49,430 nt of DNA, from assembly GCA_013316825.1 (NCBI GenBank), contig WSLY01000016.1:1-49430 (forward strand). The letters are read 5' to 3'. Positions 17,617-26,195 of this stretch are shown in pieces (position 1 is the stretch's first letter; every line of letters begins with the position of its first letter). Position numbers and translations under genes: made by a program. The DNA is from Lachnospiraceae bacterium. GTDB taxonomy: Bacteria; Bacillota; Clostridia; Lachnospirales; Lachnospiraceae. The notes under the pieces were generated by a model. It saw only the letters and a program-made list of their open reading frames with translations, was not told where the DNA came from and did no database searches.

Positions 17617-18270
17617 TTATGCTTCCAGACGGTAGCCAACCTTATATACCGCGACAATCTTATCCTCCCAGTGCAGTTTCTTTTTCAGGCGCTGCACATG
17701 TAAATCAACGGTTCTGCTCTCTCCCATGTACTCGCTTTCCCATACATTTTCATATATGGTGTCCCTGTAAAGCGCAATGTTTTTATTGCGCACAAAAAGC
17801 AGAAGCAGCTCAAACTCCTTCAGTGTCAGCATAACCTGCACGCCATTCTGCGTTACCACGCGGGAAGACGTATCTATCTCGATATCCAGTATCTTTATAA
17901 TGCGTTCCGCCTTGTTGTACCGCCTTAACACCGCCTCGACTCTGGCAAGCAGCTCCACAATTTCAAAGGGTTTGGAAATATAGTCGTCCGCCCCTTTTTT
18001 CAGCCCCTTTACCTTGTTTTCCACCGTTCCCATGGCTGTTATAAAAATAACCGGAACGTCAAGACTCTGTGCATATTCCAAAAGCTCATAGCCATTAATT
18101 CTCGGCAGCATGATATCTAAGAGAATCAGGTCGTAATTTCCCCCCGCCATCATATCCGCTGCCTCCTGCCCATCAAAAGCACACCGGCACTGATATCCCG
18201 CCTTTGTCAGATTCATGCGTATCAGGTTGGAAATCGGTTCCTCATCTTCCACTATCAATATCTTAATCAT
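17617..18270 (-). CDS. OmpR/PhoB-family response regulator
   Basis: The 217-residue regulator has a receiver domain (ILIVEDEEPISN, phospho-acceptor Asp in DLILLDIMLP, switch Thr/Ala in VIFITAMG, Lys in DYISKPFE) and a winged-helix DNA-binding domain (VMLTLKEFELLLLFVRNKN, TVDLHVQRLKKKL, VYKVGYRL). It is the first gene of a three-gene unit with the kinase and accessory protein. Its leader of about 240 bases is almost wholly taken up by the composite repeat at 18306-18510, which ends 35 bases before the ATG. Confidence 0.93.
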   Translation of the reverse strand: MIKILIVEDEEPISNLIRMNLTKAGYQCRCAFDGQEAADMMAGGNYDLILLDIMLPRINGYELLEYAQSLDVPVIFITAMGTVENKVKGLKKGADDYISKPFEIVELLARVEAVLRRYNKAERIIKILDIEIDTSSRVVTQNGVQVMLTLKEFELLLLFVRNKNIALYRDTIYENVWESEYMGESRTVDLHVQRLKKKLHWEDKIVAVYKVGYRLEA

Positions 18271-18305
18271 ACGGGATTCTTCCTTTCCGGTTTTATTGTG
18301 TTATA

Positions 18306-18510
18306 GGTGATTGCGAAACTCAGTGATTATGTGAGTGTCATTGTGCATGTTGTATATTCCACCACAGACCCGCTTTCGCTTCATAAAAAACGCAGCGGTA
18401 CATAAGCTGCCGAAATACGGCTGCTAAGTGCCGGCGTTTTTTAAGAGTCTGCTTATGGAATATACAACATGCACAATTCGGAACTGGAAAATGAGGGTTT
18501 CGCAATTACC
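18306..18510. repeat. Composite inverted-repeat element (copy R1) in a regulator leader
   Basis: The outer ends GGTGATTGCGAAAC and GTTTCGCAATTACC are the 14-bp terminal inverted repeats shared with the copies at 25055 and 26101. Inside lie a perfect 20-bp inverted repeat (18341-18360 with 18457-18476) and a core of about 80 bases (18370-18449) that matches the core of the palindrome at 28995-29155. The inner stem AAAAAACGC/GCGTTTTTT resembles a terminator on both strands. The element could therefore end the holA transcript, attenuate the regulator transcript, or simply be a MITE-like insertion. Confidence 0.7.
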
Positions 18511-18515
18511 TATTT

Positions 18516-18521
18516 ATTATA
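18516..18521 (-). promoter_or_regulatory. Possible -10 box before the response regulator
   Basis: A TATAAT on the minus strand lies six bases before the repeat R1. No good -35 is present, so an activator or another sigma factor would be needed if it works. Confidence 0.3.
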
Positions 18522-18545
18522 CAAACCACTTGTATCAAATTTGCA

Positions 18546-19589
18546 TCAGAGCACCGACATAATCAGAAGCTCGATACTCAGGGTGTCGTTAAGTCTTCCT
18601 GTTTTTACCGCTTCTTCCGCTTCCACGCACTTTTCTACTGCGCGCTTCAAATCTTTTTCCTTAAATTTTGCCGCCTGTGCCGCATATTTTCCCGCCACAA
18701 AGCCGGGCAGTCCTATCTTTGTGCCAACCGTCTTGTTGTCAAAGCCTTTCTTTTTTAACTGCTTTACCTGCAGCAGGGTATTGCACTGTCTTGCTATCAG
18801 AAACAGAATCCGCATCGGCGGCTCTTTCAGGGCAAGAAGCTCATAGTAGAGCGTAAGCGCCTCCTTAGTCCGCCTGTCGCCAATGGCGGCGACCATATCG
18901 AAAATATGGCTGCTGATACGGGTCGTGCATACCAAATCCACATCTTCTTTTTCCACCACATTCCGGTCCATACAGAAGCATATCAGCTTTTCCAGCTCCA
19001 GCCTGATATTTCCCATATCTGTTCCGACCTTATCCAAAAAATATTCCGCGCAGCTCTCCGTAATCTGTTTGCCTTCTTTTTTCAGAATACCCCCAATCCA
19101 GCGCTTCAGAGTGCGTTCATCCTGTGTGGCAAATTCCGCCGCCCTGCCTTCCTTCTGCACCTGCTTAAAAAGCCTGCTGCGCTTATCCACCTCGCTCTCT
19201 ACGAATACAAAATAAGCCGTAGGCGCAGGCGCAGCCAGATATTCCGCCAGCTTTTCTCCCCCCGACTTAAAAAGACCGGTGTTTTCCAAAACCATCACTC
19301 TTCTTTCGGCAAAAAAGGGCAGCGTCTCAGCCAAGTCGATTATCTCCCCGATATTCTGCTCCTTCCCCTCAAAATAGTGGCTGTTCATGGAATTTTCCAT
19401 GGAATTTTCCATGGAATTTTCCACGGAATTTTCTACGAAGCCTGTCGTGCCAAAGCCCATGGGCGCCCCATCGTTTAACGCTGCCTTTAATTTATCCCGA
19501 TACTGCCTGCGCAGATACGCTTCCTCTCCGCAGAGAAGGTACATCTGCTTAAACTGCCCGCTCTTGATATCCTCATTAATCTGCTGCAT
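18546..19589 (-). CDS. holA: DNA polymerase III subunit delta
   Basis: Delta is the clamp-loader subunit that opens the sliding clamp. The 347-residue protein starts MQQINEDIKSGQFKQMYLLCGEEAYLRRQYRDKLKAAL, the usual delta N terminus, and shows LAETLPFFAERRVMVLENTGLFKSG, WIGGILKKEGKQI, EKLICF and the C-terminal helical collar (LLALKEPPMRILFLIARQ). The start at 19589 follows GGAGG by five bases. It is the last gene of the operon after ComEC, 101 bases away. A four-copy 12-bp repeat near residue 60 adds the segment VENSVENSMENSMENSM. Confidence 0.93.
   Translation of the reverse strand: MQQINEDIKSGQFKQMYLLCGEEAYLRRQYRDKLKAALNDGAPMGFGTTGFVENSVENSMENSMENSMNSHYFEGKEQNIGEIIDLAETLPFFAERRVMVLENTGLFKSGGEKLAEYLAAPAPTAYFVFVESEVDKRSRLFKQVQKEGRAAEFATQDERTLKRWIGGILKKEGKQITESCAEYFLDKVGTDMGNIRLELEKLICFCMDRNVVEKEDVDLVCTTRISSHIFDMVAAIGDRRTKEALTLYYELLALKEPPMRILFLIARQCNTLLQVKQLKKKGFDNKTVGTKIGLPGFVAGKYAAQAAKFKEKDLKRAVEKCVEAEEAVKTGRLNDTLSIELLIMSVL
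19386..19433. repeat. Four tandem 12-bp repeats inside holA
   Basis: The unit catggaattttc is repeated four times, the last with one change, coding for ENSM/ENSV repeats. The frame is kept whatever the copy number, so it could vary without breaking the gene. Confidence 0.9.
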
Positions 19590-19690
19590 GTTAGCCTCCG
19601 TAGGACATGCTGCCATGTCCGTTTGTCCCGCAGACAAATCCTTGTATTTTCATTCATTATAATACAGAATCTTCTATTTCACAACGACAA

Positions 19691-21859
19691 TCAGTCTCCC
19701 AAAAAACCTTTTATCCGCATCCTTTCCCCGTCTGTCCTCACGATAACCGCTCCTGTCTCATATGTCACCATGACATCCGCGCCGCACACGGCAAGCCGCG
19801 CAAGCAGTTCTTTATGCGGATGCCCATAGCCGTTGTTCTGCCCCGCCGAGATAATGGCAAATTGGGGGATTGTATATTCCAGAAAAGCTTCCCCCGTGGC
19901 ATACCGCGAGCCATGGTGCGCCACCTTTAGCACCGACAGCTTTTCAATTCCTTCCGACTGAAGCTGCCGCAGAAGCGCCTCCTCCCCTTTTCCTTCCACA
20001 TCCCCGGAAAGCAGCATGGAAAAACTGCCATAGGACAGGCTTAGCACTGCTGAAGCCGCATTTGTATCGTTCCACCCAAAGGCTCTATCCGGATGCAGAC
20101 AGCCCATGGATACCTCCCCGCTTTGCCATTCCATACCCGCTTCCAGCCACAAGACGGGAATCTGCCTTTCCCGCGCCAGCGCCAGCAGTCCGGCAAAGCC
20201 GTCCTTCTGGGCTTCTGTGCAGGGCAGCCCCAAAAGCGCTATCTCCGTACTGCCTTCCCTAAGAAGCTCCTCCACACCATTCATATGGTCTTCATCTGCA
20301 TGGCTTACAAAGACCGCATCCAGACGGGTAATGCCCTTACTTTTCAAAAAAGGCTCTATCCGGTAGGTTCCCACTCCTGATACGCTTGTGCTCCCGCCGT
20401 CATAAAGCCAAACCCCGCCGTCTGGCAGCTCTATGCAGACACAATCTCCCTGCCCCACATCCAGAAAAGTAATGCAAAGCCCCTCCCTGTCCTTTATGCC
20501 AAAGAGCAGGAGCGCGCCGCATAAAAGCCCTGCTTTGTAGCGCCACCGCAGCTTTTTGCCAAGCAGGATAAACCCTATCAGCAGATAAAACCCAAGCATC
20601 TGCCAGAGCGCAGGCTTTCCGGCTGTCCAAAGGTTTGCCGGCAGAGCGCCAAAGAAATTTCCTCCTGCCTCATACGAAGAAAAAACCAGATGTACGAGAT
20701 ATGCCGGCAAAGCGGCTGCGGACGGCAGCAAAAAAGAAAGAACAAGCGCCGCCGCACCAGAGACGAGCGCAATTCCGGCAAGCGGAATGACCGCCAGATT
20801 AAAAAACATCGCGTAAACCGGCGTCTCATAGTAAAAGTACAGCTGCACCGGCAGCGTAAATACGGCAATGGCAAATGCCATAAAAAAGCTGTCCGAAAGC
20901 GGAAACAATTTCCGGCAGGGCTGTATGGCAGGCTTTAACACCGCAGCCCCATATACAGCCGAAAAGGAGAGCAAAAATCCTGCATGGTACAGATAGCGGG
21001 GATGTCCTGCAAGCAGAAAAGCGGCACAGACAGATAACGCCGTCGGCGCATCATAGGTTCTCCCTATACACTTTGCCGTAAGCCAGAGCAGGAACATACC
21101 AATGGCGCGCATGGAAGAAACCGGAAAGCCAATCATCATACCATAAAGCACCATGATACTGCCGGACAAACATGCGGACGGCACAACGGGCGCATGTATC
21201 TTTCCAAGCAGACGGTACAGGCCCATTCCCAAAAGTGTAATGTGAAGTCCGGAAACGGCAAAAATATGCATAATACCTGCTTTTTGGTACAGCTTTTTTG
21301 TCCCCGCATCCATGGCATTTCTGTCCCCTAAGAGCATACCTTTTAACAGCGCGGCATCCCGCCCGTCAAAAATTTTCTCCAGCCCTTTTCCCAAAAAGAC
21401 ACGGCACTTCCAAAGCGCTTCTTTTAAAACCTTCCTGCCGCCGTCCTCCGCTATCGTCTCTGCCCTGTTTATGCGCGCAGAAATGCCCAGCGCCGCATAA
21501 TAGCTTCTCTCGTCAAACTGCCCCGGATTTGCTGCCGGCTCATACATTTCCAGAATACCGCGCACCGTGACAAGGCTGCCGATAACGGGCTCCCTGCTGC
21601 CATCCTGCAGGATACATATAAAATTGTCAGAAAAAGGGATGGATTCTTTTTGAAACAGAAGCTCTTTTGGCTTTACATAGATAATTAAGACGGGCGCTCC
21701 GTGGCTGCCCTTATATTCCTTTGCATATACATGTCCGGTCAAATATACCTCTCCTCCGGACGCCTTCCCATAGGAGGCGTATGCCGGAGGATGCAGCCAC
21801 ACACGGACTGCCGTCAGAAGAATAAACGCCAGACATACCGCCGCTAACGGTCTCTTCAT
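19691..21859 (-). CDS. comEC: ComEC/Rec2 DNA-uptake channel protein
   Basis: ComEC passes single-stranded DNA through the membrane during transformation. The 722-residue protein has an N-terminal OB-like domain (GGEVYLTGHVYAKEY... VTVRGILEMYEPAANPGQFDERSYY), the multi-pass Competence domain (MHIFAVSGLHITLLGMGLY, then VPSACLSGSIMVLYGMMIGFPVSSMRAIGMFLLWL), and a C-terminal metallo-beta-lactamase-like domain with FLDVGQGDCVCIELPDG, FVSHADEDHMNGV and LKVAHHGS. All three parts are present, so it looks full length. It lies 12 bases after the GerMN gene and its partner ComEA is encoded separately at 27709. Confidence 0.94.
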   Translation of the reverse strand: MKRPLAAVCLAFILLTAVRVWLHPPAYASYGKASGGEVYLTGHVYAKEYKGSHGAPVLIIYVKPKELLFQKESIPFSDNFICILQDGSREPVIGSLVTVRGILEMYEPAANPGQFDERSYYAALGISARINRAETIAEDGGRKVLKEALWKCRVFLGKGLEKIFDGRDAALLKGMLLGDRNAMDAGTKKLYQKAGIMHIFAVSGLHITLLGMGLYRLLGKIHAPVVPSACLSGSIMVLYGMMIGFPVSSMRAIGMFLLWLTAKCIGRTYDAPTALSVCAAFLLAGHPRYLYHAGFLLSFSAVYGAAVLKPAIQPCRKLFPLSDSFFMAFAIAVFTLPVQLYFYYETPVYAMFFNLAVIPLAGIALVSGAAALVLSFLLPSAAALPAYLVHLVFSSYEAGGNFFGALPANLWTAGKPALWQMLGFYLLIGFILLGKKLRWRYKAGLLCGALLLFGIKDREGLCITFLDVGQGDCVCIELPDGGVWLYDGGSTSVSGVGTYRIEPFLKSKGITRLDAVFVSHADEDHMNGVEELLREGSTEIALLGLPCTEAQKDGFAGLLALARERQIPVLWLEAGMEWQSGEVSMGCLHPDRAFGWNDTNAASAVLSLSYGSFSMLLSGDVEGKGEEALLRQLQSEGIEKLSVLKVAHHGSRYATGEAFLEYTIPQFAIISAGQNNGYGHPHKELLARLAVCGADVMVTYETGAVIVRTDGERMRIKGFLGD

Positions 21860-21871
21860 ATATTTCCTTTC

Positions 21872-22807
21872 TCAGGGTTCTACCGTCGTAATCAAATCCA
21901 GATTTCTCTCAAACACCGTGCTTAAGCTTATACTTTCGCGATACATGATATCTGTCTCCCCATTTATCGATATCTGAACCCGATTGACGCTTGTCAGCTC
22001 TCCCAGTGAATTGACAATCGCATAAATCGCTACCTCTGAAGATACATTGTAGGTCTGGTTTAAAAAGTTCTCGTCAAAATTGACATAGCAGATGCCGTCC
22101 CGCACGGAAACACTTACGATTTTGGTGTTTGGATTCATGACGGGATACACCACGTCCGCAACGTCGGGACCCGGTCCTGCCAAAATCTGCTCCACCACCA
22201 GCCTCTCCAGAGAAATGTTGGTGTTATATGCCATCGTTCTGTTGGTCGCAACCAGTGCTGTGCCGTCTGCATTGGCAAAATACAGACGCAGACGCACCTT
22301 GTCATACGCATTGATTTCATTGCCTGCATTGTCGATAAACTGGTCCGCCGACATTAACCCCACCACATTGCCCAGACTGTCATGTAATTGTCCGCCTTCC
22401 ACGGTAATCGCCACATATTTTATGCCTTCTACCTGAGACATTGTCCGAACCAGCGCCGCTCGCACCAGAATTTCCGTCGTCGCCTTTAAGCTCCGGTATT
22501 CTTCGCTGACATCCAGATACAGTTTTTCTCCGTCAATATAGGCGGAACGCAGGTTAAAACCCATCTGCAGAGGCGCTTTGTACTCCAGCTTCTCCGGCAT
22601 TGTCCCAAGGTGCAAAAGCAGCTCGTCAAGCTGCTCGTCTGCCTTCTCTGCCGTCAATTCCTTCTCATGCATCTCCACGCCCGTTTCAGAATTGTTGATA
22701 TAATACACCTTATATACTTTGCTTCTATCCATTCTGCCGCTGCCGCCGCACGCCGCCATAAAAAGCAGGCAGGCAGACAGCCAAATCCAATATCTTTTCC
22801 TATTCAT
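21872..22807 (-). CDS. GerMN-domain lipoprotein
   Basis: The 311-residue protein begins with a lipoprotein signal (RYWIWLSACLLFMAACGG; lipobox Cys at about 20) and carries two GerMN domains, the tandem module of spore protein GerM and of LpqB-type regulators. The first ends around the phrase EGIKYVAITVEGGQL and the second around VSVRDGICYVNFDENFLN, with LGELTSVNRVQISINGE closing it. Placed directly after a WalRK-like pair, it may be an outer-face partner of the kinase or a germination/sporulation factor; the sequence cannot decide. Confidence 0.85.
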   Translation of the reverse strand: MNRKRYWIWLSACLLFMAACGGSGRMDRSKVYKVYYINNSETGVEMHEKELTAEKADEQLDELLLHLGTMPEKLEYKAPLQMGFNLRSAYIDGEKLYLDVSEEYRSLKATTEILVRAALVRTMSQVEGIKYVAITVEGGQLHDSLGNVVGLMSADQFIDNAGNEINAYDKVRLRLYFANADGTALVATNRTMAYNTNISLERLVVEQILAGPGPDVADVVYPVMNPNTKIVSVSVRDGICYVNFDENFLNQTYNVSSEVAIYAIVNSLGELTSVNRVQISINGETDIMYRESISLSTVFERNLDLITTVEP

Positions 22808-22845
22808 GTGTTCCTTTCATGCCGGACGGTCTTAGATGATTGCCT

Positions 22846-24324
22846 TTAGACCGTCTTGATATGACTTAAAGGTATTTTGACAAGGAAAGTGGTCCCCTCG
22901 TCCAAAATGCTATTTGCCGTTATCTGTCCCCTGTGCATCAGCACGGCGCTGCGGGTGATGGCAAGCCCCAGCCCTGTTCCTCCGATTTCTCTGGAATGGG
23001 ACTTATCTACACGGTAAAAACGCTCGTAGATATGCTCCATCGCCTCCTTGGGCATACCGATTCCCGTATCTGCGACCTCCAGCGAAAACATCTGGTAATC
23101 CGCGTCCAGCGTCACCTTCACAGAACCGTGGTCTTTGTTATATTTTATGGCATTTTCCACCAAATTTGAGATAATCAGGGACATTTTTACCTCGTCTACC
23201 TCCGCCGTTACCGGCCTGATGCTCTCAAACACAATCTCTATGTCCTTCTTTCTCGCAATCGGACGCAGTCTCTTTAAAATAAGCTCGGTCAATTCATTGA
23301 TGTTAATGGTGCTGATATTCAAATCCGCCACTGTCTTGTCCATTTTGACAAGGGACAGCAAGTCCGTTATAATCCGGTTCTCCCTGTCAATCTCTGCGGT
23401 GATATCCCCCATAAATTCCCGATACATCTCCACCGGTGCTTCCGGCTGCGCCATGAGGGAATCTGCAAGTACCTTGATGGACGCCATGGGCGTTTTCAGC
23501 TCATGGGACACGTTGGAGACAAACTCCTGCCTCGACTTGTCAAGCACCTTCATGCGCCCTAAAAGCTGATTAAAGGCAGTCATAATGTGCTCTGTCTCCA
23601 GATAGTCAGGAACCGGTATGCTTTCGTCCGTATATCCTGCCTTTATCTCGTTAATCGCCTGTGTCACGCGTCCGAAAGGGCGTGTCAGCACATTGGAAAG
23701 TACAATGGCGATGCCGATGATTGCCATAATCATCAGCGCTTCTAAAATCATTGCCTTTCTGTTTAAAACATCCTTCGTCGTCATAATGCTGTCCGAAGAG
23801 ATACTGGTAAGCATAACGCCCCGCACATAGCTCTTTTCAACCTCGCCCTCTTCCGTCATGACCTTAACCGTCTCCGTAATCGGCGTCGTCATCTCAATAA
23901 AGCCGTGCTCCCTGTCATAATTGGACAGGCTTTCGCCGCCGAAAGAGCGGATGACCTCTTCGGATATGATAATTTTGCCCTCGCTGATGGCATAGGTGTC
24001 CTTTACTACTTTAAAGTTGCCGCCGATAATCAGCACACGCCCTTCATACAGATTGGACAGCATATCAAGCTCCGCTCCCACAACCTCAGAAGAATTATCC
24101 TGTAAATAGTTATACGTAATCAGATGATTCGCAAGGATTTTAAGCTGTGTCTGCACGGTTGTCGTCCGCAGGGCAATCGCATGTTCCTCGTAATTTTCCA
24201 TAATGCCGTAGCGCATCATGATACTGGGCACAATCCCTACCACCAGAAATAAAAGAAACAGGCGGGCACGCAGACTGCGAAAAAAGGAAAACCTGCCGCA
24301 AATTTTTTTAAATCGTAATCTCAT
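22846..24324 (-). CDS. WalK-like sensor histidine kinase
   Basis: The 492-residue kinase has two membrane segments (about 15-40 and 195-215) around an extracellular Cache-like sensor, a HAMP domain (VTQAINEIKAGYTDESIPV), the phospho-acceptor box FVSNVSHELKTPMASIKVLAD and a complete HATPase domain (NLVENAIKYNKDHG, VADTGIGMP, FYRVDKSHSREIGGTGLGLAIT). It resembles WalK, the cell-wall kinase of Firmicutes, but has no PAS domain between HAMP and HisKA that I can see, so I give no symbol. It follows the regulator after six bases. Confidence 0.9.
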   Translation of the reverse strand: MRLRFKKICGRFSFFRSLRARLFLLFLVVGIVPSIMMRYGIMENYEEHAIALRTTTVQTQLKILANHLITYNYLQDNSSEVVGAELDMLSNLYEGRVLIIGGNFKVVKDTYAISEGKIIISEEVIRSFGGESLSNYDREHGFIEMTTPITETVKVMTEEGEVEKSYVRGVMLTSISSDSIMTTKDVLNRKAMILEALMIMAIIGIAIVLSNVLTRPFGRVTQAINEIKAGYTDESIPVPDYLETEHIMTAFNQLLGRMKVLDKSRQEFVSNVSHELKTPMASIKVLADSLMAQPEAPVEMYREFMGDITAEIDRENRIITDLLSLVKMDKTVADLNISTININELTELILKRLRPIARKKDIEIVFESIRPVTAEVDEVKMSLIISNLVENAIKYNKDHGSVKVTLDADYQMFSLEVADTGIGMPKEAMEHIYERFYRVDKSHSREIGGTGLGLAITRSAVLMHRGQITANSILDEGTTFLVKIPLSHIKTV

Positions 24325-24330
24325 ATTTTT

Positions 24331-25023
24331 CTATTCCGCTAAAAAATAGTAGCCAACGCCCCACTTTGTATGCACAAATTTGGGCTCGCTGGGATTTTCT
24401 TCCACCTTTTCCCGAAGCCTTCTGATATGCACATCCACCGTGCGCACATCTCCCGGGTAATCGGCTCCCCACACCAGTTGCAGCAGCTTGTCCCTGCCGT
24501 AAACCTTATTGGGATTGCGCATGAGAAGCTCCAACACCTCAAACTCCTTTGCCGTCAGTCCAATTTCCCTGCCCGCCACATAAGCGCGCCGTCCCTCACA
24601 GTCCAGACGCATGTCGCCGCTCTCAAGGCTGCCGGCTTTTTCCCCTGAAGCCGCCTTCGGCTCCGCACGCCGCATAATTGCCTTAATCCGCGCCTTGACC
24701 TCAAGTATATTGAAAGGCTTCGTAATATAGTCATCCGCGCCGTACTCCAATCCGAGTATCTTATCCATGTCGTCGCCCTTCGCCGTCAACATGATAATCG
24801 GCACGCTCGAAAATTCCCTAATCTGCTGACATACCTCAAAGCCGGTCAGCTTCGGCAGCATAATATCCAGAAGAATGATATCGTAGGAATTGTTCCTTGC
24901 ATAAGCAAGCGCCTCCTCCCCGTCATAAGCGCAGTCCACCTGCATATCATCCTGCTCCAGACTGAAACGGATACCCTTTACAATCAATTTTTCATCATCC
25001 ACAATCAATACCCTTTTTCCCAT
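24331..25023 (-). CDS. WalR/PhoB-like response regulator
   Basis: The 230-residue regulator has a receiver domain (RVLIVDDEKLIVKGIRFSL, Asp in IILLDIMLPKLTGFEV, IIMLTAKGDD, DYITKPFNILE) and a winged helix (IGLTAKEFEVLELLMRNPNKVYGRDKLLQLVWG, TVDVHIRRLREKVEENP, HTKWGVGYYF). The 'VRTVDVHIRRLREK' recognition region is like WalR. AAGGAGG precedes the ATG at 25023. It heads the operon with the kinase, GerMN lipoprotein, ComEC and HolA. Its short leader is filled by the repeat at 25055-25125. Confidence 0.92.
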   Translation of the reverse strand: MGKRVLIVDDEKLIVKGIRFSLEQDDMQVDCAYDGEEALAYARNNSYDIILLDIMLPKLTGFEVCQQIREFSSVPIIMLTAKGDDMDKILGLEYGADDYITKPFNILEVKARIKAIMRRAEPKAASGEKAGSLESGDMRLDCEGRRAYVAGREIGLTAKEFEVLELLMRNPNKVYGRDKLLQLVWGADYPGDVRTVDVHIRRLREKVEENPSEPKFVHTKWGVGYYFLAE

Positions 25024-25054
25024 TTCTTCCTCCTTCCCACAGGTCTCATTTTTT

Positions 25055-25125
25055 GGTAATTGCAAAACACAGCGATTATGCAAGTTACACAATTTGGTAC
25101 TAGAACATTAGAGTTTCGCAATTAC
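25055..25125. repeat. Leader repeat copy R2
   Basis: A 71-base palindromic unit begins GGTAATTGCAAAAC and ends GTTTCGCAATTAC. Its left half (CAGCGATTATG) matches R1 and its right half matches R1 and R3. It lies between the predicted -10 box (25140-25145) and the regulator ATG, ending 31 bases before it. Confidence 0.75.
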
Positions 25126-25139
25126 ATATGTCACTTTTC

Positions 25140-25169
25140 ATTATAGTGCCTTACTGCCCAAAACGACAA
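25140..25169 (-). promoter_or_regulatory. Promoter of the WalRK-like operon
   Basis: On the minus strand TTGTCG (25164-25169) and TATAAT (25140-25145) are 18 bases apart. The predicted start point is within about ten bases of the edge of repeat R2. Confidence 0.55.
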
Positions 25170-25208
25170 GCAGCAATCTGTCAAAAATGAAATTTTCCCC
25201 CCATGCGC

Positions 25209-25985
25209 TTACCTTCCTCTGTATTCGCCGGGCGTCATGCCCGTTCTTTTTTTAAACAGACGCATAAAGCAGACGTCATTTTCATACCCGCAGACAGCGG
25301 CTATCTCTTTTATGGTGAGGGACGAATTTTTTAAATAATACTGCGCCGCCTTTATCTTTGCCGACAACAAATCCTCATAGCAGCTTACGCCAAATTGTTC
25401 TCTGTACAGCTTCTGAAAGCGCGAAGGGCTTAAGCTGACCTCCTTCGCCAGCTCCGAAACGGAGCCAAAGCGTCCGGCATTGCTGTATACTTCTGCCCGC
25501 AGTGCCCCAAGAACAGAGCTGTGAATACCGGCGGCAGGCGCATTTTTTCCCATGCGGAAGCTGTCCCCGATTTTCAGTAAAAGCAGCTTTATCAGCATAT
25601 CTATATACTGCTCCTTATAAGGCGAATCGGACATCTCCTCCCTGCTTATCAGCCGCATAAGCTCTTCCGCCTCCGACACATCCTGAAGGGGGAGCACCTC
25701 ATTTGCGGGAATGCCCGTACCTGCAAGAAACCCCTTCTCTTCCCTGCAGTCCATATGAATAAAATGATTGATATATTCTTTACCGTTTGCACGGTATCGC
25801 TGCGGATACCCCTCCATATACAAAAGGGCACTGTCAGGCGGTGCGGTTACTTCGCCCCCTTGAAGGCTCACCCGCGCCTCCGTCTTAAAAACCAGAAGCA
25901 GCTCATCTCCCGAGCCCGCAGGACGGTCGATGGAAAACTCTCCGTCATGCCGGTAATTCATTCCTATCGCATGGAATACCATCAT
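25209..25985 (-). CDS. AraC-family transcriptional regulator
   Basis: The 258-residue protein has an N-terminal sensing half and a C-terminal double helix-turn-helix: VSELAKEVSLSPSRFQKLYREQFG and LTIKEIAAVCGYENDVCFMRLFKKRTGMTPGEYR, the standard AraC signature. The two ATGs at 25985 and 25982 are preceded by GAGGG. It is divergent from an alpha-L-arabinofuranosidase gene, and their promoters overlap, so it probably controls that gene in response to arabinose-containing sugars; this is inferred from the arrangement. Confidence 0.9.
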   Translation of the reverse strand: MMVFHAIGMNYRHDGEFSIDRPAGSGDELLLVFKTEARVSLQGGEVTAPPDSALLYMEGYPQRYRANGKEYINHFIHMDCREEKGFLAGTGIPANEVLPLQDVSEAEELMRLISREEMSDSPYKEQYIDMLIKLLLLKIGDSFRMGKNAPAAGIHSSVLGALRAEVYSNAGRFGSVSELAKEVSLSPSRFQKLYREQFGVSCYEDLLSAKIKAAQYYLKNSSLTIKEIAAVCGYENDVCFMRLFKKRTGMTPGEYRGR

Positions 25986-26027
25986 AATGTTTATCCCTCT
26001 AATAGTACGATTTGTCAGTATGACAAT

Positions 26028-26056
26028 ATGATGCGTCATTGCAGTACATTTGTCAA
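26028..26056 (-). promoter_or_regulatory. Promoter of the AraC-family gene
   Basis: On the minus strand TTGACA (26051-26056) is 17 bases from CATCAT (26028-26033). It overlaps the -35 of the divergent arabinofuranosidase promoter, so binding of polymerase to the two may be exclusive. Confidence 0.45.
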
Positions 26057-26078
26057 TGTGAGATAACAATATTATATA
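26050..26078 (+). promoter_or_regulatory. Promoter of the arabinofuranosidase gene
   Basis: TTGTCA (26050-26055) and TATATA (26073-26078) are 17 bases apart. The transcript would begin about 15 bases before repeat R3. Confidence 0.45.
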
Positions 26079-26100
26079 CGGCAAGCGAAAAAATCATCTG

Positions 26101-26162
26101 GGTAACTGCGAAACTACCACATGCACAATTCCGAACCGGCAAATTGGTGTTTCGCAATTGCC
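26101..26162. repeat. Leader repeat copy R3
   Basis: A 62-base unit from GGTAACTGCGAAAC to GTTTCGCAATTGCC. CATGCACAATTC inside it is shared with R1. It lies in the leader of the arabinofuranosidase gene and ends 33 bases before the ATG. Confidence 0.75.
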
Positions 26163-26195
26163 TAATAAAAACCAATAACAGAAAGGGGCGCGGTT

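Noticed and set aside
18341..18476. Retron msr-msd region
   Set aside because: Long inverted repeats around a conserved core recall a retron, but there is no reverse transcriptase gene in the window.
19386..19433. CRISPR-like array
   Set aside because: The repeats are contiguous 12-bp units in a coding frame with no spacers.
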